Of a stretch of DNA of 64,000 nucleotides, positions 25,893-35,490 are shown one piece after another. Each line of letters starts with the position of its first letter. Position 1 is the first letter of the stretch. Source of the stretch: Chitinophaga pinensis (GTDB lineage: Bacteria > Bacteroidota > Bacteroidia > UBA4408); the NCBI GenBank assembly GCA_945861665.1, contig CAMAVS010000008.1:62001-126000 (forward strand). The letters run 5' to 3'. The notes under the pieces were generated by a model. That model had not been told where the DNA came from. It made no database searches and saw only the letters and a list, made by a program, of their open reading frames with translations. The translations under genes were made by a program, and so were the position numbers.

Positions 25893-27733
25893 TTTTTATT
25901 TGCTTTAATTCTATCACTTTGGGTAGGTGGTAAAACAATTCCTTCCAACATTCTCGTTTCCAATTCAATTCGTTTTATACTATCGGCAAGGTATTTTTCA
26001 ATCATTAAACTTCCAATAGGTACTGCCCAAGTAGCACCCCATCCACCATTTTCAACCAATACGGCAACTACAATTTTCGGATTGTTTCTTGGAGCAAAAG
26101 CAACAAAAACAGAATGGTCTTTACCGTGTGGATTTTGTGCAGTACCAGTTTTGCCGCATACAATATAATCTTTCATTTTAGCAGTGGTAGATGTTCCGTG
26201 ATCAACGGCACCTTGCATACCATCTATGATATTATCAAAATGTTGTGATGCTACTTTGCAAAAATGTTTTTGCTTGTACTCGGGTCGACATTGTTTACTT
26301 GGGTATATTCCTTTAATGATATGAGGTGTATAATAGTAACCTCTATTCGCTATAATGCACATAATATTTGCCATCTGCAGTGGTGTAATATCCAATTCTC
26401 CTTGCCCAATAGAAAGAGAAACAATGGTAGAGGATTTCCATCCGTTTTTTCCGAAAATTTTATTATAATGCTCAACAGTTGGGACATTTCCAGAAAGCTC
26501 TTGCGGAAGATCGCTATAGATTCGCTTACCAACACCAAAGCTCAACACATATTCACGCCAAGTACTAAAACCAGAAACTATGTTTCTGTATTTTTTTCGA
26601 TTATCAACAATGCTCCTAAAAACATAACAAAAATAGGAATTACAAGAAGTAGCTACTGCGCCAGGTAAGTCCATCGGACTAGAATGTGCATGGCATTTTG
26701 GTTTGCCTCCCATAACAGGATAACCACCACGACAAGGATAGCGAGTGTCTCTAAAAGTTACCCCTTCTTGTTCACCTATCAATCCATTGATTAGTTTAAA
26801 AGTAGAACCTGGAGGATAATAAGCCCTCAATGCTCTATTAAAAAGTGGTAGTCCTGGATCAGATGCAAGTGCGCCATAATTTTTCGATCTATCACGGCCG
26901 ACCAATAAATTTGGGTCGTAAGTAGGGCTGGTAACACAAGCCAGTATTTCTCCAGTTGTAGGGTCAATAGCAACAATAGAACCTGTTTTATTCTTTAATA
27001 AAGCTTCTCCATACTTTTGTAAACGCCCTGAAATGGAGCTAATCAAATTTTTTCCTGTAACAGCAAGTGTATCGTATTCACCATCTTTAAAATGCCCTTT
27101 GGGTCGGTTAAACACATCTACCATCATTACCTTCAACCCTTTCTTTCCACGTAGTTCTATTTCGTATGAAGATTCTAAACCACTAATGCCAATATAGTCG
27201 CCTGATTTATAGTAAGGATTGGCTTTTGTCTTTTTTTCAGTAACCTCACCCACATAGCCCAAAATATGAGCTGCAAGACTCGAAGGATATTTACGTAGCG
27301 TACGTGATTGTACAAAAAAACCGGGAAATTTGTATAATTTTTCTTGCAGTTTTGCATACGTTTCTGCTTGTATCTGCTTTTCAAAAATAGATTCTTTATA
27401 AGGAGAGTAGATTCTTGCTGCCAACATTTTTTTCTTGAATTGTGCTATTGTAATTCCTAACACTTTACAAAGATCGTTAGTGTCAATCACTTTTACCTGC
27501 TTGGGAGTAACCATTAAATCGTAAGCGGCTTCATTGTATATGAGCAATTCCCCATTTCTATCGTACACTAATCCTCGCGCTGGATAATCAATTAAGTAGC
27601 GCAAAACATTGTTGTTTGCTGAAAGTTTGTAGGAGTCGTTTATTACTTGTACATAAAACAAACGTGCAATAAAAGCTAATGCTACAACAATAAAAATTCC
27701 GATTATAACATATTTTCGCTCGGAATAAATCAT
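25889..27733 (-). CDS. mrdA: Penicillin-binding protein 2 (elongation transpeptidase)
   Basis: The product has 614 residues. One N-terminal membrane anchor (about 8-28) precedes the PBP dimerisation domain (about 45-220) and the transpeptidase domain. Catalytic motifs: SxxK as GSTFK with Ser about 310 and Lys about 313, SCN in VATSCNSYFCYVF, and KTGTAQ with Lys about 528. It crosslinks peptidoglycan during side-wall growth, working with RodA, whose gene overlaps its end. It overlaps mreD by 4 bases upstream. Confidence 0.97.
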   Translation of the reverse strand: MIYSERKYVIIGIFIVVALAFIARLFYVQVINDSYKLSANNNVLRYLIDYPARGLVYDRNGELLIYNEAAYDLMVTPKQVKVIDTNDLCKVLGITIAQFKKKMLAARIYSPYKESIFEKQIQAETYAKLQEKLYKFPGFFVQSRTLRKYPSSLAAHILGYVGEVTEKKTKANPYYKSGDYIGISGLESSYEIELRGKKGLKVMMVDVFNRPKGHFKDGEYDTLAVTGKNLISSISGRLQKYGEALLKNKTGSIVAIDPTTGEILACVTSPTYDPNLLVGRDRSKNYGALASDPGLPLFNRALRAYYPPGSTFKLINGLIGEQEGVTFRDTRYPCRGGYPVMGGKPKCHAHSSPMDLPGAVATSCNSYFCYVFRSIVDNRKKYRNIVSGFSTWREYVLSFGVGKRIYSDLPQELSGNVPTVEHYNKIFGKNGWKSSTIVSLSIGQGELDITPLQMANIMCIIANRGYYYTPHIIKGIYPSKQCRPEYKQKHFCKVASQHFDNIIDGMQGAVDHGTSTTAKMKDYIVCGKTGTAQNPHGKDHSVFVAFAPRNNPKIVVAVLVENGGWGATWAVPIGSLMIEKYLADSIKRIELETRMLEGIVLPPTQSDRIKANKK

Positions 27734-28248
27734 TGTTTATTTTTTCCTTTTAATAATATGTATTGACTAATAATAATCAATAAAATTGTAAAAACAGAAC
27801 TCACGATTACTCTAAAAAAAGTAGAGAAAAACTCTGTTAAGCGAAATGCCTCAATAAAGAAAAAAACAAAGTGATGTATAAAAACCATAATAGAAGAATA
27901 GGATAGAAACCAAGTTAAACCCAAGTAATCTAGGGACGGTTCGGTATTTGATTCATAACCGTCACGGGGCGAAAAAAAATTCAATATGTAGGATCGAGTA
28001 TAGGCCATAAAAACACAAGCTGCTGCATGTATCCCCATTGTATCCAGAAACATATCAATACTTATTCCCATTGCGAATGCCAACAGCATAAGCAACCAAA
28101 CAGGGATTTCAAAAGGCAACATAATGATAAACATTATATACATATATGGATTTACAAAGCCACTCAGCTGAACATTGTTCAATATGAGAACCTGTAACAA
28201 TACAAAAAAAACAAACCGCACGCTATGCTTAATTATATTATTTATCAT
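27730..28248 (-). CDS. mreD: Rod shape-determining protein MreD
   Basis: The product has 172 residues with five or six membrane segments and the usual MreD pattern: hydrophobic start FVFFVLLQVLILNNV, LPFEIPVWLLMLLAF, and GISIDMFLDTMGIHAAACVFMA (about 58-79, quoted in part). MreD links MreC to the elongation complex. It overlaps mreC by 11 bases and mrdA by 4 bases, so expression is tightly coupled. Confidence 0.93.
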   Translation of the reverse strand: MINNIIKHSVRFVFFVLLQVLILNNVQLSGFVNPYMYIMFIIMLPFEIPVWLLMLLAFAMGISIDMFLDTMGIHAAACVFMAYTRSYILNFFSPRDGYESNTEPSLDYLGLTWFLSYSSIMVFIHHFVFFFIEAFRLTEFFSTFFRVIVSSVFTILLIIISQYILLKGKNKQ

Positions 28249-29074
28249 TTTGCTGTGAGTGTAGTTCTAGTTTTTTTCGCTCCTCCTTCATTATATTCGT
28301 TACTACATATACGTGAGTTACATTTTTAAAATTAGTAGAGAAGCGAACTATAATTGTAAAAAAATTATCGCCCGGTTTAATATCAAACGATTCTATTTTT
28401 CCTATCAAAATATTTTCGGGAAAAATGTCTGAAAAGGCATTTGTTACTATGGTGTCACCAACAGTAATATTAACGTGTGTAGGAATATCAATGAATATTC
28501 CCAAACGATAATCGCGACCATCCCAACTAAGTGAACCAAAATAATTGTTCTTCTTTATTTTTGCACTGATCTTCGCATTCTTGTTTAAGACTGACAATAC
28601 AGAGGTGAAATTCTCAGAAACATCCTTTGTTATACCTACAATTCCATTACTTGATATAACAGCCATTTCCGGACCAATTCCACTACTACTTCCTCTGTTC
28701 AGCGTTAAATAGTTATTTCTTTTGTTTACTGAGTTGTTTGTTATTTTAGCATTTATATATTGATACTGTTGCTTAAATACACTGTCCTTTACCAAATATA
28801 CTTGTGTGCTATTACGGGCAAACACATCACGGGTAATGTTATGTAAGCGAGCATTTTCAAGTGCTAATGCCTCGTTTGTTTCTTTTAAATAAAAATATTC
28901 CCGAATAGATGTAATAGTTGAATATATATTTCCTGCAACATAATTTGAGGAACTTACAAATCTTGCCTTTTGAAACGAGTTATTGCTTACGATTAAGTAT
29001 ACGCAAAAAATTTCAAACAGTAGAAAAAATATAAAATTGATATGCTTCCATAAAAAGCGAAAAAGATTTATCAT
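28238..29074 (-). CDS. mreC: Rod shape-determining protein MreC
   Basis: The product has 278 residues. A membrane segment (about 12-30, INFIFFLLFEIFCVYLIV) is followed by a coiled coil (about 55-80, ETNEALALENARL) and two beta-barrel domains typical of MreC, with LNRGSSSGIGPEMAVIS (about 124-140) and GIVGITKDVSENFTSVL. MreC scaffolds PBP2 in the periplasm and activates it. It is 54 bases downstream of mreB and overlaps mreD. Confidence 0.95.
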   Translation of the reverse strand: MINLFRFLWKHINFIFFLLFEIFCVYLIVSNNSFQKARFVSSSNYVAGNIYSTITSIREYFYLKETNEALALENARLHNITRDVFARNSTQVYLVKDSVFKQQYQYINAKITNNSVNKRNNYLTLNRGSSSGIGPEMAVISSNGIVGITKDVSENFTSVLSVLNKNAKISAKIKKNNYFGSLSWDGRDYRLGIFIDIPTHVNITVGDTIVTNAFSDIFPENILIGKIESFDIKPGDNFFTIIVRFSTNFKNVTHVYVVTNIMKEERKKLELHSQQNDK

Positions 29075-29128
29075 AGCTGCCGAATCTTGTTCGGATTTTT
29101 ATTCAAGGTTATTGTACAATAATCCAAA

Positions 29129-30151
29129 TTACCTCATCAAGAATTGGAATTTCCCCACATTCTTTAATGCAATACCTGTACCTCTTGCTACTGCTCTAAG
29201 TGGATCCTCCGCAACGTATACCGGTAACTTTGTTTTTAAAGAAATACGTTTATCTAATCCTCTTAATAGTGAACCGCCACCTGCCAAATAAATTCCGGTA
29301 CGATAAATATCTGCCGAAAGTTCAGGGGGCGTCATTTCAAGTGCATTCAATATCGCTTCTTCAATTTTTGAAATGGACTTATCCAATGCGTGTGCTATTT
29401 CAATATACGATACCAATATTTCTTTCGGAATACCTGTCATAAGATCCCTTCCGTGCACTGCATAATCAAGTGGAGGATTATCTATTTCTGTTAAAGCCGC
29501 ACCTACCTCAATTTTAACGCGCTCTGCCGAACGCTCACCGATAAGAATATTATGCTGTCTTCGCATATACTCTTCAATGTTTGCGGTAAACTCATCGCCT
29601 GCAATTCGTATGGACTTATCACACACAATACCCCCTAAAGCAATAACGGCAATCTCACTTGTTCCGCCTCCAATATCAATAATCATATTTCCCATTGGCT
29701 CTTCCACATCAATACCAATACCAATTGCTGCAGCCATCGGTTCGTGAATAAGATATACCTCCTTACCTCCAGCGTGTTCTGCTGAGTCACGTACTGCACG
29801 CTTTTCAACCTCCGTAATTCCAGATGGGATACAAATTACCATTTTAAGTGAAGGTGTGAATAATCGTTTGCCTGGATTTATCATTTTTATCATTCCACGA
29901 ATCATATGCTCAGCAGCGTCAAAATCGGCAATTACTCCGTCTTTTAACGGACGAATTGTTTTTATATTTTCATGTGTTTTACCGTGCATTTGCATCGCCT
30001 GTTTACCCACAGCAATCACTTTACCAGTGGTTCTATCCATCGCAACTATTGACGGTTCATCTACTACTACCTTATCGTTGTGGATAATTAATGTATTGGC
30101 CGTTCCAAGGTCAATTGCAATTTCTTGTGTGAATATATCGAAGAAGCCCAT
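29129..30151 (-). CDS. mreB: Rod shape-determining protein MreB (bacterial actin)
   Basis: The product has 340 residues of the actin fold. Phosphate and nucleotide-binding stretches are IAIDLGTANTLI (about 12-23), IIDIGGGTSEIAVIALGG (about 157-174) and GIYLAGGGSLLRGLD (about 287-301). MreB filaments guide side-wall synthesis by MreC, MreD, RodA and PBP2. The N-terminus MGFFDIFTQE includes a short amphipathic part that may touch the membrane. It lies 41 bases after purH and probably shares its transcript. Confidence 0.98.
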   Translation of the reverse strand: MGFFDIFTQEIAIDLGTANTLIIHNDKVVVDEPSIVAMDRTTGKVIAVGKQAMQMHGKTHENIKTIRPLKDGVIADFDAAEHMIRGMIKMINPGKRLFTPSLKMVICIPSGITEVEKRAVRDSAEHAGGKEVYLIHEPMAAAIGIGIDVEEPMGNMIIDIGGGTSEIAVIALGGIVCDKSIRIAGDEFTANIEEYMRRQHNILIGERSAERVKIEVGAALTEIDNPPLDYAVHGRDLMTGIPKEILVSYIEIAHALDKSISKIEEAILNALEMTPPELSADIYRTGIYLAGGGSLLRGLDKRISLKTKLPVYVAEDPLRAVARGTGIALKNVGKFQFLMR

Positions 30152-30192
30152 TGTTATTATATTTATTTAAGGTATTTATTTAAAAAACTTAC

Positions 30193-31716
30193 TTAATGTT
30201 TAAAATGCCTTGTTCCTGTAAATACCATCGACATATTATTTGCATCACAATAATCAATCGACTCTTTATCTTTGATAGACCCACCCGGTTGAATTACAGC
30301 AGTTATTCCTGCATTGTGAGCAATTTCAACACAGTCAGGAAAAGGGAAAAATGCATCCGATGACATCACTGCTCCCTTCAAGTCAAAACCGAAATTTTGC
30401 GCCTTAAGAATGGCTTGTCGCAATGCGTCAACCCTAGATGTTTGCCCTGTGCCACTAGCAAGCAATTGGTTGTTCTTTGCTAAAACAATTGTATTTGATT
30501 TTGTATGTTTTACTAATTTATTTGCAAAAAGTAAGTCGCGCTGTTCCGAAACAGACGGTTTTGTTTTTGTTATTATTTTTAAGTCTGACACTGTTTCTGA
30601 TTTAAAATCCTTATCCTGTTCAATAACTCCATTTAGTAAGGTACGAAAAGATGTGGAAGAAAACTTAACTTTTTTTTGCATTAAAATAATTCGATTGGTT
30701 TTTTGTTTTAGTATATCCAAGGCTTTTGTATCGTAAGAAGGGGCTATAATAACTTCGAAAAAAAGTTTATTTATTTCACTTGCTGTTTCTTCGTTAACTA
30801 CTACATTAGTAATTAGAATTCCTCCAAAAGCGGACGTAGGGTCACCGGCCAATGCAGCTTTCCAAGCATCAAAAAGAATCAGTCGTGATGCAATACCGCA
30901 GGCGTTGTTGTGCTTTAATATCGCAAAGGTTGTTTCTTTAAATTCCCCAATTAGGTTAACGGCAGCATCTACATCCAATAAATTGTTATAGGAAAGTTCT
31001 TTACCATTTAGCTTATCAAATACTTCATCTAAATTACCATAAAAAATCCCTTTCTGATGAGGATTTTCACCGTAACGCAATTCGGATGATTGCTGTATAC
31101 TTTGTTTAAATACCGGAATTACACCCTTACTAAAATAATTAAAAATGTGGGTATCGTAATGCGATGAAACGTTGAATGCTTCTGTGGCTAACTGTTTTCT
31201 ATCATCAATGTTTGAAATACCTTTTTTATTTTCCAATAACACAAGTAGAGCTGGGTACTGATTTCGAGATGATACGATAAGAACATCGTTGAAATTTTTT
31301 GCAGCTGCGCGTATCAAGGATATTCCCCCTATATCAATTTTTTCAATGACATCAGTCTCCGAAGCGCCCGACATTACTGTTTCTTCAAAGGGGTATAAAT
31401 CTACAATAACTAAGTCTATCTCTGGAATTTCATATTCTTCTAATTGTTGTATATCGCTTTCTAATTCACGTCTCCCTAATATTCCTCCAAAAATTTTTGG
31501 GTGAAGTGTTTTTACTCTTCCTCCTAAAATAGATGGATAGGATGTAAGCGACTCAACAGGCGTGACAGGTATTTTAAGGTCTTCTATAAAGGATTGAGTG
31601 CCACCGGTAGAGAATAATTGAATGCCTAAGGCATATAATTTCTCTATTATTGGTGCTAAATTATCTTTAAAATAGACTGATACTAATGCATTTTTTATTT
31701 TTTTATCTCCACTCAT
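30193..31716 (-). CDS. purH: Bifunctional AICAR transformylase/IMP cyclohydrolase PurH
   Basis: The product has 507 residues and performs the last two steps of IMP synthesis. The N-terminal IMP cyclohydrolase part (about 1-195) contains LFSTGGTQSFIED and GGRVKTLHPKIFGGILGR (about 65-82); the C-terminal transformylase part carries LRYGENPHQKG, the catalytic KHNNACGIA (about 266-274) and SDAFFPFPD. Length is normal. It heads the unit purH-mreBCD-mrdA-rodA, a common order in Bacteroidota, which ties purine synthesis to cell elongation at least at the level of transcription. Confidence 0.98.
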   Translation of the reverse strand: MSGDKKIKNALVSVYFKDNLAPIIEKLYALGIQLFSTGGTQSFIEDLKIPVTPVESLTSYPSILGGRVKTLHPKIFGGILGRRELESDIQQLEEYEIPEIDLVIVDLYPFEETVMSGASETDVIEKIDIGGISLIRAAAKNFNDVLIVSSRNQYPALLVLLENKKGISNIDDRKQLATEAFNVSSHYDTHIFNYFSKGVIPVFKQSIQQSSELRYGENPHQKGIFYGNLDEVFDKLNGKELSYNNLLDVDAAVNLIGEFKETTFAILKHNNACGIASRLILFDAWKAALAGDPTSAFGGILITNVVVNEETASEINKLFFEVIIAPSYDTKALDILKQKTNRIILMQKKVKFSSTSFRTLLNGVIEQDKDFKSETVSDLKIITKTKPSVSEQRDLLFANKLVKHTKSNTIVLAKNNQLLASGTGQTSRVDALRQAILKAQNFGFDLKGAVMSSDAFFPFPDCVEIAHNAGITAVIQPGGSIKDKESIDYCDANNMSMVFTGTRHFKH

Positions 31717-31724
31717 TATGTTCC

Positions 31725-31761
31725 ATAGCTTAAAGCTACAAAGCTATAAAATTAGCTATAT
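31725..31761 (-). promoter_or_regulatory. purH promoter with -7 box TAGCTTTG and repeated AGCT sites
   Basis: The minus strand reads TAGCTTTG at 31746-31739, 22 bases before the purH ATG. The box lies within an inverted repeat ATAGCTT (31725-31731)/AAGCTAT (31741-31747), and AGCT occurs four times (31727, 31734, 31742, 31754). The repeats could be an operator; this is inference. Confidence 0.45.
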
Positions 31762-31828
31762 CGAATTACTTGAAATCTATACTTTTTTGGCATTGTTGAT
31801 AATTTACCAAATTGTTAAAAAACGTTAA

Positions 31829-32824
31829 TCATTGAAAATTCAAATCGTCAGTGTATTGCCCAATTTTAAGTTCCAATAATGAATTGGGACTTAATTTTTT
31901 TGAAACAACGTTTGAAACATACCTGCAAGAAAATATACCAATACCGTTGTTAATATTGGTATAGAAAGGTTTTTCCTGATTAATATTAGAAGATGGTTTT
32001 GTCACATCAATGTAAGTCGATAATTCATCGCCACCACAAGTAACTGTAAAATCCAAAAAACCATCTGTCCGAATAACATTGTTATTAGGGAAACTACTCG
32101 ATTTAACGGATTTTAGAAATTGATAGAAATTCGCTCCGCTTACTTCTTGATACATCTCTTGTCCTGCTTTTACTTTATTGATTTTTTGTGTTCCAAAAAC
32201 CCAATCAATAGACTTGGCTATTAAGGCTTGACCTTCTGTTTCAGTATAATTGAACCGTATTTTGAGTTGGTAAATTTTAGCATTTGGAACAGAAGTCCAC
32301 CTAACTTTAAACGAAGAATATATTCCAGGGCTTACCACAAAACCAACTGAATTTGCCAATAAACTGACAGAGAAATCACCTACGAGAGTGGTAATAGCAG
32401 TTGCTTCGTTACCTGTTTTTTTGTTTTTTACGATTAATTTATAATCACTATCGTTAAAAAGGGTATCTCTTGTTTTGTATACAATATTATTTGAACTTGC
32501 AAAAACACCGCTTTTCTTATCTTCAAGAATAGTGTCGGAAAGAAGAATATCAGCACCTACTTGCCCACCATTTTTTATTCGCTGAAGCTTAACTTCCAAA
32601 TCAACAGGGTTGTAATTGCTTGAGTCGGAAATTTGAGCAATATCTGTTGCATTACCATCGCCCAAAAAAGCTTTGTTTATCTTAATGTATTGAACCGGCT
32701 GTGACTGGTCAAGAAGTCCATAAATAGACATTACTTCCTGCCAAGGAGCTTTCAAGTTAAACTTATCTTCGCACGCTGCAAAGGAAACGGCAATGAGGAT
32801 TACACCAGTTACTACTTTTTTCAT
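31829..32824 (-). CDS. DUF4249-family lipoprotein
   Basis: The product has 331 residues. A signal peptide MKKVVTGVILIAVSFAAC ends in a lipobox (SFAAC, cysteine 18), followed by acidic EDKFNL. The opening KAPWQEVMSIYGLLDQS (about 25-41), the INKAFLGDGN stretch and an Ig-like beta-rich body match DUF4249, a Bacteroidota lipoprotein family usually coded beside a TonB-dependent receptor with which it is thought to act at the outer membrane. No receptor gene is nearby here, which is unusual. It is the last gene after the histidine kinase and gpmI (23-base gap). Confidence 0.88.
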   Translation of the reverse strand: MKKVVTGVILIAVSFAACEDKFNLKAPWQEVMSIYGLLDQSQPVQYIKINKAFLGDGNATDIAQISDSSNYNPVDLEVKLQRIKNGGQVGADILLSDTILEDKKSGVFASSNNIVYKTRDTLFNDSDYKLIVKNKKTGNEATAITTLVGDFSVSLLANSVGFVVSPGIYSSFKVRWTSVPNAKIYQLKIRFNYTETEGQALIAKSIDWVFGTQKINKVKAGQEMYQEVSGANFYQFLKSVKSSSFPNNNVIRTDGFLDFTVTCGGDELSTYIDVTKPSSNINQEKPFYTNINNGIGIFSCRYVSNVVSKKLSPNSLLELKIGQYTDDLNFQ

Positions 32825-32847
32825 ACAGTGTAAATATACGGAAAAAA

Positions 32848-34362
32848 TTACACGAGTACTTTCCCGGTCATTTCTTCCGGAATCGCTACCTTCATTAGGG
32901 CTAATATCGTAGGGGCCACATCTGCTAACTTACCATTCTTTAGTGCCTTATATGTATTGTCAATTAAAACACAAGGCACCAAATTGGTAGAATGAGCTGT
33001 ATTTATGCTTCCATCATCGTTTAGCATATAATCAGCATTTCCATGATCGGCAATAATTAAAAAAGTATATCCATTTTGGGTACCCACTTCCACAATCTCT
33101 TTCAAGCACGTATCAATGGTTTCCACCGCTTTTACTACTGCTTCATAAACACCGGTATGTCCAACCATATCAGGGTTTGCAAAATTCAAACAAATAAAGT
33201 CGGCTTCCTCTTTTCGCAATTCAGGAATAATAGCTTCTATAAGTTCTTTAGCACTCATTTCAGGCTGCAAATCATAGGTGGCAACCTTTGGGGATGGAAT
33301 CATAATTCTCTTTTCGTTCTCAAATACACTCTCTCTCCCTCCCGAGAAAAAAAAGGTTACATGTGGATATTTCTCTGTTTCTGCAATGCGTATTTGCTTT
33401 TTTCCGGCAGCGGCTAATACTTCACCCAAGGTGTTTAATAAATTATCCTTATTGTATATTATGTGTATATTTTTAAACGCTTCATCATACTTTGTCATTG
33501 TAGTATAATACAAGTCTAAAGGAACCATTTCTTGTTCTGGAATTCCTTGTTGCGTTAGCACTTCCGTAATTTCCCTACATCTGTCTGTTCTAAAATTAAA
33601 ACAAATAACCGCATCACGGCTTTTTATGGTTGCTATTGGTTCGTAATTATTGCAGATAACAATTGGTTTAATAAACTCGTCAGTAACATTCTCCGAGTAT
33701 GAATATTCAACTGCCTTTAATGCATTAGTTGTTGCTTTCCCTTTTCCATTCACCAATAAATCGTAAGCCAACTTCACTCTTTCCCAACGTTTGTCGCGAT
33801 CCATAGCATAATACCTTCCAATAACCGATGCAATTTTAATAGGTGTATCGTTTATGTGTTCTTGTAATTTAGTTAGGAATCCTAGGCCACTTTTGGGATC
33901 GGTATCTCTGCCATCAGTAAAAGCATGAATGTATACTTTTTGCAATCCATTTTTTACCACTATGTCGCATAGCTTATGTAAATGTAGTTGGTGTGAATGC
34001 ACACCACCATCCGAAACCAAACCCATTAGATGCAGAGATTTATTTCCTTTTTTTACATACTCTATAAGCTTTAAAATTTCCTCGTTCTCTTCAATTTTGT
34101 TTTCTCGAACTTCTATGTTTATTTTTTCAAGATCTTGGTAAACAATGCGGCCTGCGCCAATGTTCAAATGACCCACTTCCGAATTGCCCATCTGACCATC
34201 AGGGAGACCAACATTTGCACCAAAAGTTTTTAATTTAGAATGAGGATACTTCTCATACAAACTATTCATAAAAGGTGTTTTTGAATTAGCAATCGCGTCC
34301 GATTTTAATCCATTACCAATACCCCAACCATCTAATATTACAAGCGCTACTTTTTTTGTCAT
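32848..34362 (-). CDS. gpmI: 2,3-bisphosphoglycerate-independent phosphoglycerate mutase
   Basis: The product has 504 residues and interconverts 3- and 2-phosphoglycerate in glycolysis. The alkaline-phosphatase-like fold shows the metal site ILDGWGIG (about 8-15), the phosphorylated serine in MGNSEVGHLNIGAGR (about 58-72), HAFTDGRDTDP (about 121-131), FRTDRCREI and the C-terminal metal residues in FANPDMVGHTG and IADHGNADYM. Length is normal. It sits only 9 bases after a sensor kinase gene. Confidence 0.98.
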   Translation of the reverse strand: MTKKVALVILDGWGIGNGLKSDAIANSKTPFMNSLYEKYPHSKLKTFGANVGLPDGQMGNSEVGHLNIGAGRIVYQDLEKINIEVRENKIEENEEILKLIEYVKKGNKSLHLMGLVSDGGVHSHQLHLHKLCDIVVKNGLQKVYIHAFTDGRDTDPKSGLGFLTKLQEHINDTPIKIASVIGRYYAMDRDKRWERVKLAYDLLVNGKGKATTNALKAVEYSYSENVTDEFIKPIVICNNYEPIATIKSRDAVICFNFRTDRCREITEVLTQQGIPEQEMVPLDLYYTTMTKYDEAFKNIHIIYNKDNLLNTLGEVLAAAGKKQIRIAETEKYPHVTFFFSGGRESVFENEKRIMIPSPKVATYDLQPEMSAKELIEAIIPELRKEEADFICLNFANPDMVGHTGVYEAVVKAVETIDTCLKEIVEVGTQNGYTFLIIADHGNADYMLNDDGSINTAHSTNLVPCVLIDNTYKALKNGKLADVAPTILALMKVAIPEEMTGKVLV

Positions 34363-34371
34363 ATCCCTTGC

Positions 34372-35370
34372 CTAACCGTTTTTAAATTCAATTTCAAAAA
34401 TGCTTCCTTGCGGTTTATTATTTTTAATTTGCACTATACCATTGTGCTGTTTAACAATAAATCGGACAATAAACAACCCTAATCCAGTGCCCTTAGCTTT
34501 TCTTGTTTCCTCGTTTCCAACACGGTAAAACTTGTTGAAGATATTCACTCTTTCATTTTCCGGCACTCCAATGCCTTGGTCGGAAACCGACAGAACAATA
34601 TTGCTGTTGCTGTTTACCAAGCAAATACTTATGGTTGATTCAGGAGGAGAATACTTCACAGCATTTTCGAACAAATTAATAATAATGGAAGGAAACAAAG
34701 TACGGTCGATGGGTAAAAAAACATCTTTATCAATACTTAAGTTTATTTTTTGTGAATAATTGAACGATTCAATCATTTGATTTATCCCTGTAGTAATATA
34801 TTCCGAAAGGTTTACCCTTTCAAGATAAACATACATTTTCTGATTTTCCATTTTGGCAACCAGCAAAATATTTTCCACCAAATTATTGAGTCGATTTGTG
34901 TCATTAATCGCATTGGCAATAATTTCCTGTTGTTTTGGTCTGTCCAACTCCCTCTTTTGAAGTGTTTGCAATTGAAGTTTATTAGAAGCAATAGGCGATT
35001 TTAACTCGTGTGTAATGGAAAGTAAAAAGTTTTTTTGTCTTTCTGACAGCTCTTTTTCTATTTTAAATGTTCTTCGAATTTTTTCAATTCCAAATATCAT
35101 TAATACTAAAAAAACACTTCCTTCACCTATTATCATCGCAACACGCAGGTTTAATTTTAGCTTTAATTCATTTTCTTTTATAATTGTTTCAGTGGGTTCG
35201 TCTGAACGCAATAGTGCAATCTCCACTTTATGTTGGTATATTTCCTTATTGAGGTCATACAACATATATCCCCACCAAAAAAACTGTAGGGCAACATACG
35301 CTACCAATAAATAAAACACCAATAAGGGTTTACTGTTTGTTGAAACTTTCAAGGAATAGCTTTTTTGCAT
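34372..35370 (-). CDS. Membrane sensor histidine kinase, orphan
   Basis: The product has 332 residues. Two membrane segments (about 16-36 and 76-96) flank a short external loop, then the HisKA domain with SITHELKSPIASNKLQLQ (phosphorylated His about 116), N-box FENAVKYSP, G1 DQGIGVP and G2 GTGLGLFIV (about 293-301). The receiver partner is not adjacent on either side; downstream lie gpmI and a DUF4249 lipoprotein. The small external domain (about 40 residues) suggests sensing in or near the membrane. Upstream a TATCTTTA box (35373-35380, minus) is a weak promoter candidate. Confidence 0.94.
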   Translation of the reverse strand: MQKSYSLKVSTNSKPLLVFYLLVAYVALQFFWWGYMLYDLNKEIYQHKVEIALLRSDEPTETIIKENELKLKLNLRVAMIIGEGSVFLVLMIFGIEKIRRTFKIEKELSERQKNFLLSITHELKSPIASNKLQLQTLQKRELDRPKQQEIIANAINDTNRLNNLVENILLVAKMENQKMYVYLERVNLSEYITTGINQMIESFNYSQKINLSIDKDVFLPIDRTLFPSIIINLFENAVKYSPPESTISICLVNSNSNIVLSVSDQGIGVPENERVNIFNKFYRVGNEETRKAKGTGLGLFIVRFIVKQHNGIVQIKNNKPQGSIFEIEFKNG

Positions 35371-35471
35371 CGTAAAGATAAGGAATAGACATCACTTCTA
35401 CATAAAATTTAATAGAATGGGTGGCCAAAAAACAAAACGGGAATGAATACCTTCCTTTCATCTAGAATTAC

Positions 35472-35479
35472 TAATTTTG
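35472..35479 (+). promoter_or_regulatory. Promoter -7 box TAATTTTG for uvrA; decides the start
   Basis: TAATTTTG ends 11 bases before the ATG at 35491 and lies inside a longer reading that would begin at 35443. The 16 extra codons (MNTFLSSRITNFAASK) are therefore probably untranslated. Confidence 0.7.
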
Positions 35480-35490
35480 CAGCCTCAAAA

